Origin: Rosistilla oblonga
GTDB lineage: Bacteria; Planctomycetota; Planctomycetia; Pirellulales; Pirellulaceae
Reading direction: 5' to 3'
Assembly: GCF_007751715.1 (NCBI RefSeq)
Contig: NZ_CP036292.1
Coordinates: 5,525,339-5,589,338 of the forward strand
DNA length: 64,000 nucleotides
How positions within the stretch are numbered: the first letter of the stretch is position 1; the number at the start of each line of letters is the position of its first letter. Shown in pieces: positions 58,750 through 64,000 of the stretch. Under the pieces are notes generated by a model. That model was not told the DNA's origin and searched no databases. It saw only the letters and a list, made by a program, of their open reading frames with translations. The position numbers and the translations under genes are program-made.

Positions 58750-59214
58750 ATGAAGTTTGGCCGTCTCCTTAGCGTCGTATTTGTTGCATCGATAGTCGCG
58801 ACGTTCACCATCGGTTGCGATGGCGGAACACCTCTGGCCGATGTCTATCCCGCCTCGGGACGTGTCTTAGTCGATGGCAAGCCGGTCGAAGGTATCTCGG
58901 TCGCCTTGTTGCCCGAAGCGGGCGTGGCCGGCCGTGGTGGATTTGGAGTCACGGACGCCTCGGGCGCATTCAGCCTGACTTCGGTCGAAGGCCAAGAGGG
59001 CGTCCGCGAGGGAAAATACAAGGTTATCTTTACCAAGCTCGCCCTGCCCGATGGCTCCCCGATTCCCGAAGGTGCCAGTGCAGCCGATGTGGGAGCTGAA
59101 AACATATTGCCGCCCGCCTACGGCAATCCCGATATGAGCACGATGTACACGACCATCACCGCTGGGACCAATCCAGAGATGGAATTCGAATTGGACTCAA
59201 AACGCAAACGCTAA
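58750..59214 (+). CDS. Small carboxypeptidase-regulatory-like lipoprotein, copy 1
   Basis: A 154-residue lipoprotein: signal peptide to FTIGC, then a single transthyretin-like beta-sandwich. Features are GRVLVDGKPVEGISVALLPE (start of the fold), VTDASGAFSLTSVEGQEGV and GKYKVIFTK. The tail EMEFELDSKRKR is shared with the second copy at 61008. Such domains often anchor or stabilise proteins in the periplasm. ATG 58750 is preceded by GGAG. Its position after DUF1559 copy 1 suggests a partner in the same envelope structure. Confidence 0.88.
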   Translation: MKFGRLLSVVFVASIVATFTIGCDGGTPLADVYPASGRVLVDGKPVEGISVALLPEAGVAGRGGFGVTDASGAFSLTSVEGQEGVREGKYKVIFTKLALPDGSPIPEGASAADVGAENILPPAYGNPDMSTMYTTITAGTNPEMEFELDSKRKR

Positions 59215-59241
59215 AGCGTTCTGAGATCCTTCAAATTTCCA

Positions 59242-59279
59242 AACAACCGGGACCGCCTGACACGGTTACCGGTTGTTTT
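59242..59279 (+). terminator. Intrinsic terminator after lipoprotein copy 1
   Basis: A 9-bp stem AACAACCGG / CCGGTTGTT (59242-59250 and 59269-59277) with an 18-nt loop ends in TTTT (59276-59279), 28 bp after the stop codon. Confidence 0.7.
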
Positions 59280-59889
59280 GCAAAGATGCTGCAAGCTTTG
59301 CCCCCCCTTTCTCTCGTCGTCGATCGACGACGCCCCATTTTCGCATCGGCCATCCTGGCGGCGAGTTTCTAAGTGACCGGCACTCCACCAAGCGACTCTT
59401 CCGTCCGCCGCAACCTGGAAATCCTGGTTGCGTGCACCCCGACCGCCTGCCAGAGCCCTCCCAGAATAATGTTAGGGACCGCGGCAGCCTCCTCTCCGCC
59501 TTAGCCTGGAAAACGCAGCTATCCAGCCAGCGGCCGGTTGCCAAATTCTTCGAGCCCATCAGCGCCGAGACTTCGCTAAGTCCAATCGTCATCGGACGTT
59601 AGGCTCTCTCCTCCGGCGCGCGTCGCGTTCTCTCACGCGACCGCATGCTCGGTTTCCGGGGAAGGTGAGCGCGTACTGCCTGCCCCCTCCCACGAGGCAT
59701 CGAATAGGCACCATAGGTTTCCCAAGATACCCAGACACACCTGCAGCGCACCGTCCCCCAACAAACTAGCGGAATTTTCTTTGACACAACCACCGTGATA
59801 GTGCTACAAACAACACCACTGAGCCAACGTCATGATGTCTGACAGGCGCCTGTCTAATTTCTTTTCCACTCTTATTGGAGTCCGCTGAC
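59280..59889. other. Intergenic region before DUF1559 copy 2
   Basis: About 610 bp without a convincing gene; two frames through it, one per strand, lack recognisable sequence or a supported start. The right end contains the promoter-like pair listed separately, and CTTGTCT-type runs but no repeat. TTGGAG at 59875-59880 is the ribosome-binding site for the next gene. Confidence 0.45.
59781..59810 (+). promoter_or_regulatory. Candidate sigma-70 promoter of DUF1559 copy 2
   Basis: TTGACA at 59781-59786 is followed after 18 bp by TACAAA at 59805-59810. The -35 is perfect and the -10 matches at four of six positions. It lies about 80 bp before the start codon at 59890, leaving a moderate leader. 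Confidence 0.5.
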
Positions 59890-60891
59890 ATGAACAAAGT
59901 AAGGACTGGTTTTACCCTCGTCGAACTGCTGGTGGTCATTGCGATCATCGGTATTCTTGTTGGATTGTTGCTACCAGCTGTCCAGGCTGCGCGGGAGGCG
60001 GCGCGGCGTATGTCGTGCTCCAACAACATGAAGCAGATTGGTTTAGCGCTGCACAACTATCACGACACCCATTCGGCTTTCCCGTATTCTGTATCGGCGA
60101 GTGGTTCGGTCGAATCGGGTTCGGCTACGCCAGCGACCGGTGGCGTGCTGAACCACCGCGGTTGGATGCTGTTGCTCCCCTTCATCGAATTGCAAAACCT
60201 GCAAGACCAGATCGATATGAACCTGCCGACCGGCGGTTATGATCGCGCTTCGAAGGGGTTGGCTGGGCCGGCTCCGGGAGCTGCTGGGAATCCCAACGAT
60301 GTAGCCGTCAGCACCGTTGTCGACGCCTTCCTATGCCCTTCGGATCCAAACCCGACGCAATATACGTCGACTTCCAGTGCCCATTATTCGATCGCCCCCG
60401 GCAGTACAAACTTGCTGGGAGCATACACCAATTACGATTTCAGCGTGCGTCGCGCTTCGAACTGGTCTAACAAATGGACTCGCGACACGTTTGAATCGCG
60501 TCGTATGTTCGGCTACGACGAATCGTCCAAGATGCGTGATTTGACCGATGGCACCAGCAACACCGCAGCGGTCTGTGAAACGCTGCGAGCCACCATCGAT
60601 GGCGTCTCGCAAACGTGGGGTTATTCAAAGTGGGTTGGCCATGGCGTCGACCTGGCTTGGTCCCGCGGGATCAACGACAACGAATGCTGCGGCTGGGACT
60701 CCCCCCCCTACCAACGCGACACGCGCCGCAGCAAACTCGGTGAATGGGCAACCGTCGGCAGCACGCATCCAGGCGGTGCGCAAGTCACCTTTGGCGACGG
60801 TTCGGTCCATTTCCTCAGCGAAACGACCGACCAAGTTGTCCTGAATCGCATCTCGTACGTATCCGACGGTCAACCGGTCGGAGATTTCTAA
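59890..60891 (+). CDS. DUF1559 pseudopilin-like protein, copy 2
   Basis: A 333-residue protein closely similar along its whole length to copies 1 and 3. The start ATG at 59890 (MNKVRTGFTLVELLVV) sits exactly nine bases after TTGGAG. The prepilin-like cleavage site, AREAARRMSCSNNMKQIGLALHNY region and H-x9-DG motif (HPGGAQVTFGDGSVHF) are intact. Its own candidate promoter and a downstream terminator suggest separate transcription from copy 1. Confidence 0.95.
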   Translation: MNKVRTGFTLVELLVVIAIIGILVGLLLPAVQAAREAARRMSCSNNMKQIGLALHNYHDTHSAFPYSVSASGSVESGSATPATGGVLNHRGWMLLLPFIELQNLQDQIDMNLPTGGYDRASKGLAGPAPGAAGNPNDVAVSTVVDAFLCPSDPNPTQYTSTSSAHYSIAPGSTNLLGAYTNYDFSVRRASNWSNKWTRDTFESRRMFGYDESSKMRDLTDGTSNTAAVCETLRATIDGVSQTWGYSKWVGHGVDLAWSRGINDNECCGWDSPPYQRDTRRSKLGEWATVGSTHPGGAQVTFGDGSVHFLSETTDQVVLNRISYVSDGQPVGDF

Positions 60892-60921
60892 TCGATTGCC
60901 GGATCCGTTCGACAAACAAAC

Positions 60922-60960
60922 AGCGGGATGAGCAGTAACTGCTCGTCCCGCTCCTTTTTT
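60922..60960 (+). terminator. Intrinsic terminator after DUF1559 copy 2
   Basis: A 14-bp stem AGCGGGATGAGCAG / CTGCTCGTCCCGCT with one G-T wobble and a 3-nt loop is followed by CC and a run of six T. Because the small lipoprotein gene starts 48 bp later, the terminator may set the ratio of the two products rather than end transcription completely. Confidence 0.85.
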
Positions 60961-61007
60961 ACTATCTCAATTGTTCTTGAATCTGTTGCTCCGTGGAGTT
61001 CTCTTCG

Positions 61008-61472
61008 ATGAAACTTGTCCGTAACTGTGGCGCAGTCGTCGCTACATTGTGTGTTGGAATGTTGGTTGTTGGCTGCGGTAGCACCGAGCAATTGCTCGAT
61101 GTCGTGCCAGCATCCGGGAAGGTGACGGTCGATGGCAAACCGGTCGAAGGCATTTCGGTATCTTTGCTGCCGCAAGATGGAGTTCCCGGGCGGGGAGGTT
61201 ACGGCGTCACCGATGCAACGGGCGCGTTTACTGTTACATCGGTAGAAGGCCAAGACGGTGTCGCGGAAGGGAAATACAAGGTTGTCTTCCAAAAGCTAAC
61301 TCAGCCAGATGGATCTCCGATTCCTCCGGGCTCCAATGCTGCCGATGTTGGCGCCGTGAATTCGTTGCCAGCCGCCTACAACGATCCCGATTTGTCGACG
61401 ATGTTCGCCATCATCAAAGCCGATGGCACTTCGGAGATGGAATTCGACCTGAATTCAAAACGCAAACGCTAA
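61008..61472 (+). CDS. Small carboxypeptidase-regulatory-like lipoprotein, copy 2
   Basis: A 154-residue paralogue of the lipoprotein at 58750 with the same length. ATG 61008 follows TGGAG. The lipobox is LVVGC. The core GKVTVDGKPVEGISVSLLPQ, VTDATGAFTVTSVEGQDGV and GKYKVVFQK is nearly identical to copy 1, and the tail again ends EMEF..NSKRKR. It follows DUF1559 copy 2 across an intrinsic terminator. A hairpin at 61505-61540 (GCTTCCTCGGCA / TGCCGGGGAAGC) lies after it but lacks a T run. Confidence 0.88.
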   Translation: MKLVRNCGAVVATLCVGMLVVGCGSTEQLLDVVPASGKVTVDGKPVEGISVSLLPQDGVPGRGGYGVTDATGAFTVTSVEGQDGVAEGKYKVVFQKLTQPDGSPIPPGSNAADVGAVNSLPAAYNDPDLSTMFAIIKADGTSEMEFDLNSKRKR

Positions 61473-61852
61473 CCAAGCGTTGAGCATACTCGATTGAAAC
61501 GAAAAGCTTCCTCGGCACGCTAACACCTGCCGGGGAAGCGCCCCCCAAAGCCCGCCCTCAATGGTCGATTGACCATTGCTCAGTCCCACCCCACCCCACA
61601 CCTCTTTCCCGACGTCGCAAACAGCGCAACACATACCAACGGTTTGCTGGTTTGTTTCAGATCGTTGGCGATGCGCAAAAGTCCGAATCCCCACCGCCCG
61701 TTCGCTTTCCCATTCCACCTTTTAAAGGATGCGGTATGCGCCGTGGCGACCGTAACACAGGCAGGATCTTGCATCCGGCTTGAAGCTTCCGCAGTCTCGT
61801 CGTCTGGCATTGGGCTAGACGCGTTTTTTGTTCTTATTTGGAGATGGATGTT
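61473..61852. other. Intergenic region before DUF1559 copy 3
   Basis: About 380 bp. It contains the imperfect hairpin 61505-61540 just after the lipoprotein gene and, at its right end, TTGGAG (61838-61843) placed nine bases before the GTG start of copy 3. No gene or other repeat is apparent. Confidence 0.5.
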
Positions 61853-62854
61853 GTGAAACGAATACGTACAGGTTTTACCCTCGTCGAACTGTTGGTGGTC
61901 ATTGCGATCATCGGAATCTTGGTTGGCCTGCTGCTGCCCGCAGTACAAGCCGCTCGCGAAGCGGCTCGCCGGATGTCGTGTTCCAATAACATGAAACAGA
62001 TCGGTTTGGCATTACATAATTACCACGACACTCACCAAGCGTTCCCCTATTCCGTCTCGGCGAGTGGTGCAATTGCAACCGGATCCGCGACGCCTGCGGC
62101 CGGCGGAGTGTTGAACCATCGCGGATGGATGTTGTTGCTACCTTTTATCGAACTGCAAAACCTGCAGGATCAAATCGATATGAACCTGCCGACCGGTGGG
62201 CACAACAGCAACGGGAAGGGCCTCGCCGGACCGGCTCCCGGCGCTGCGGGGAATGCTAACGATGTGGCTGTCAGCACGGTCATTGATGCCTTCTTGTGCC
62301 CTTCGGACCCTAATCCCAACCAATACACAAACACTGGCAGCACTCACTATTCGATTTCGGTTGGTACGACCTCGCTGCTAGGAGCATTTACCAATTACGA
62401 TTTCAATTCTGCGCGGACCTACTCCAGTGCCGAAAAATGGAGCCGCACCACCTTTGAAACTCGGCGGATGTTTGGCCACGACGAGTCCTCGAAGATGCGC
62501 GACGTGACCGACGGCACCAGCAACTCCGCTGCGGTCTGTGAAACCTTGCGTGCCACGATCGACGGCGAGTCGCAGACATGGGGCTTCACCAAGTGGGTCG
62601 GACACGGCGTCGACCTCGCTTATGGCCGCGGCATTAACGACAACGAGTGCTGTGGCTGGACCACGCCTCCGTACGCGCAAGTTCCTCGCAAGAGTCGGCT
62701 TGGTGCTTGGTCGACCGTTGGCAGCACGCACCCCGGCGGAGCGCAAGTCACTTTCGCCGATGGTTCGGTCCATTTCATCAGCGAAACGACCGACCAAATC
62801 GTACTGAATCGGATCTCCTACATTTCCGACGGCCAACCGATCGGCGACTACTAA
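61853..62854 (+). CDS. DUF1559 pseudopilin-like protein, copy 3
   Basis: A 333-residue protein. I place the start at GTG 61853 (MKRIRTGFTLVEL when read as Met), because TTGGAG lies exactly nine bases upstream, as in copy 2, and the length then matches copy 2 exactly. TTG 61838 and ATG 61844 are in frame but would overlap the ribosome-binding site. Prepilin-like segment, SCSNNMKQIGL and H-x9-DG motif (HPGGAQVTFADGSVHF) are intact. Unlike copies 1 and 2 it is not followed by a lipoprotein gene but by a terminator and a convergent gene. Confidence 0.93.
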   Translation: MKRIRTGFTLVELLVVIAIIGILVGLLLPAVQAAREAARRMSCSNNMKQIGLALHNYHDTHQAFPYSVSASGAIATGSATPAAGGVLNHRGWMLLLPFIELQNLQDQIDMNLPTGGHNSNGKGLAGPAPGAAGNANDVAVSTVIDAFLCPSDPNPNQYTNTGSTHYSISVGTTSLLGAFTNYDFNSARTYSSAEKWSRTTFETRRMFGHDESSKMRDVTDGTSNSAAVCETLRATIDGESQTWGFTKWVGHGVDLAYGRGINDNECCGWTTPPYAQVPRKSRLGAWSTVGSTHPGGAQVTFADGSVHFISETTDQIVLNRISYISDGQPIGDY

Positions 62855-62885
62855 TCGCCCTGCGAATCGAACGACCAAACGCAAA

Positions 62886-62924
62886 CAAACCGCAACCGGG
62901 TTTCCTGGTTGCGGTTTGTGTTTT
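62886..62924 (+). terminator. Intrinsic terminator after DUF1559 copy 3
   Basis: A perfect 12-bp stem CAAACCGCAACC / GGTTGCGGTTTG (62886-62897, 62907-62918) with a 9-nt loop, followed by TGTTTTT. It lies between two convergent genes and may also serve the leftward one, although the T run is only on the plus strand. Confidence 0.85.
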
Positions 62925-62931
62925 TGGCGGC

Positions 62932-64000
62932 TTAGACCTCGAAGGTCTTGCCGTCCTCTTCGTAGGTCACTCGATAGAGATCCTTGCGGCGGTCGTTCCA
63001 GTTTTGCACGCTCCCCGATTCGCGGTGCTTCCGCAGAATTTCTAGATCGACGTCATCCATGACAACGGTTTCGATGTTCGGATTGCATTCCGCACCCACC
63101 GAATCGCGAGAGAAGCCGACGTCGGCGGGAGTCAGAATCGCCGATTGGGCATAGTGAATGTCGGCGTTTTCGACAAACGGCAGGTTCCCCGTACATCCTG
63201 CGATCGCAACGTAGACATGGTTCTCCACACACCGCGCTTGGGCGCAGTGTCGGATCCGCAGATACCCTTCGACCGTGTCGGTGTTAAACGGCACGAAGAT
63301 GATCTGTGCACCTTTCGCCGCGGCGATCCGAACCAGTTCGGGGAATTCGATGTCGTAACAGATCAACATCGCGACGCGTCCCGAATCGGTATCGAAGACG
63401 TTGACATAATCACCGGGACTGACGCCCCACCACTTCCGTTCGCTGGGAGTGATGTGAATCTTATATTGCTTGTGGATCGTACCATCGCGACCAAAGCAGT
63501 AGGCGACGTTGTAGAGCTTTTCGTTTTCGACAACAAACTGCGATCCACCGATCACGTTCACATTATATTTGACGGCGCACTCGGTGAAAAACTCGAGGTA
63601 CTGCGGCGTGAACTCGGCCAACCGACGCGCGGCGAGTCCGGGGCGAGCCGATTCGACACACGACAGCAATTGCGTCGTGAACAACTCGGGAAACATGATG
63701 AAGTCGCACTTATAATCCGCGGCGACGTCGACGAAGAACTCGCTCTGCTGCGTGAACTCACCGAAGTTGTTAATACGTCGCAGTTCATATTGCACGACCG
63801 CCAGGCGAACCGGTTCAAAAGCCGCGTGATACCGACGTGTCCGAGAGGCTTGATATTCCAGGTTCCTCCATTCCAGAAAGGTCGCGTAGCCGCGCGATGC
63901 CTGATCGCTGGGGAAGTAATTGGGGATCAAGCCTTGCAGCGCGAAGCCGTTGGCAATTTGAGCGGTCAACACGGGATCGTGGATCGCTTTGGCAACCACT
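62932..64000 (-). CDS. GNAT-carbon-nitrogen hydrolase (nitrilase) fusion, 5' end cut by window
   Basis: The frame is open to the window edge; the GTG at 63999 is probably internal. The first about 50 visible residues ([21 protein letters not shown]...) look like the end of a GNAT acetyltransferase domain. From about residue 60 a nitrilase-superfamily hydrolase follows ([13 protein letters not shown]), with the catalytic triad Glu in MFPELFT, Lys in [10 protein letters not shown] and Cys in [11 protein letters not shown]. This two-domain form (about 510 residues when whole) is known from many bacteria; its amide substrate is not settled. The gene converges with DUF1559 copy 3. Confidence 0.88.
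   Translation of the reverse strand, partial: VVAKAIHDPVLTAQIANGFALQGLIPNYFPSDQASRGYATFLEWRNLEYQASRTRRYHAAFEPVRLAVVQYELRRINNFGEFTQQSEFFVDVAADYKCDFIMFPELFTTQLLSCVESARPGLAARRLAEFTPQYLEFFTECAVKYNVNVIGGSQFVVENEKLYNVAYCFGRDGTIHKQYKIHITPSERKWWGVSPGDYVNVFDTDSGRVAMLICYDIEFPELVRIAAAKGAQIIFVPFNTDTVEGYLRIRHCAQARCVENHVYVAIAGCTGNLPFVENADIHYAQSAILTPADVGFSRDSVGAECNPNIETVVMDDVDLEILRKHRESGSVQNWNDRRKDLYRVTYEEDGKTFEV

Noticed and set aside
61838-61852. TTG 61838 or ATG 61844 as the start of DUF1559 copy 3
   Set aside because: TTG 61838 is itself part of TTGGAG, which sits nine bases before GTG 61853 just as in copy 2. The GTG also gives the same protein length as copy 2.

Overview
The window looks like a chromosomal segment from a planctomycete, most likely of the Pirellulaceae (Rhodopirellula/Rosistilla-like). 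This rests on families typical of or nearly restricted to that phylum: three DUF1559 pseudopilin-like proteins, a PSCyt1/DUF1549/DUF1553 protein paired with a DUF1501 protein, a DUF4332 protein, a secreted protein with an LEPR-like N-terminus and SdrD-B domains, an ECF sigma factor with a Ser/Thr kinase, and many signal-bearing lipoproteins. G+C looks moderately high and even. I saw no prophage, integrase, transposase, CRISPR array or tRNA. The only mobile-looking DNA is a family of small palindromic elements.

Layout. 0-12.5 kb: end of a DUF4332 gene; an FHA-GAF sigma-54 activator; adenylylsulfate kinase (cysC); an amidohydrolase; a Cys-rich lipoprotein; serine acetyltransferase (cysE); a small HTH protein; a 1117-residue fatty acyl-AMP ligase / acyl carrier / alpha-oxoamine synthase fusion; rarA. 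12.5-16.5 kb: the str cluster on the minus strand (rpsL, rpsG, intrinsic terminator, fusA), followed 3' of fusA by a tandem array of 147-bp units. 17-20 kb: a HEAT-repeat protein, a secreted esterase, a lipoprotein thioredoxin. 20-25.4 kb: a sulfane-sulfur/persulfide locus (ArsR regulator, YgaP-like membrane rhodanese, CoA-disulfide reductase-rhodanese fusion, exported rhodanese, flavin oxidoreductase, bacterioferritin-like protein). 25.4-32 kb: acylphosphatase, FHA-GAF-SpoIIE phosphatase, sugar isomerase, eIF1-like protein, FlgL and FliW. 32.7-37 kb: PSCyt1/DUF1553 and DUF1501 pair. 37-43 kb: a three-gene signalling operon (ECF sigma factor, zinc-finger kinase, secreted partner sharing a domain with the kinase). 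43.6-54.4 kb: metallophosphoesterase, rimI, a YdcZ-type membrane protein, a FlgI-like/HEAT lipoprotein, smc, a BatA-like protein. 54.5-64 kb: SdrD-B surface protein, alternating DUF1559 and small-lipoprotein genes, and a truncated GNAT-nitrilase fusion.

Functional links. The strongest are the persulfide locus with its own regulator and promoter; the ECF-kinase-secreted-protein operon, in which the kinase starts with an anti-sigma-type H-x3-C-x2-C motif; and the DUF1559/lipoprotein block, which has duplicated in tandem. cysC and cysE add to the sulfur theme but are not in one operon. All calls come from reading the sequence; no database search was run.
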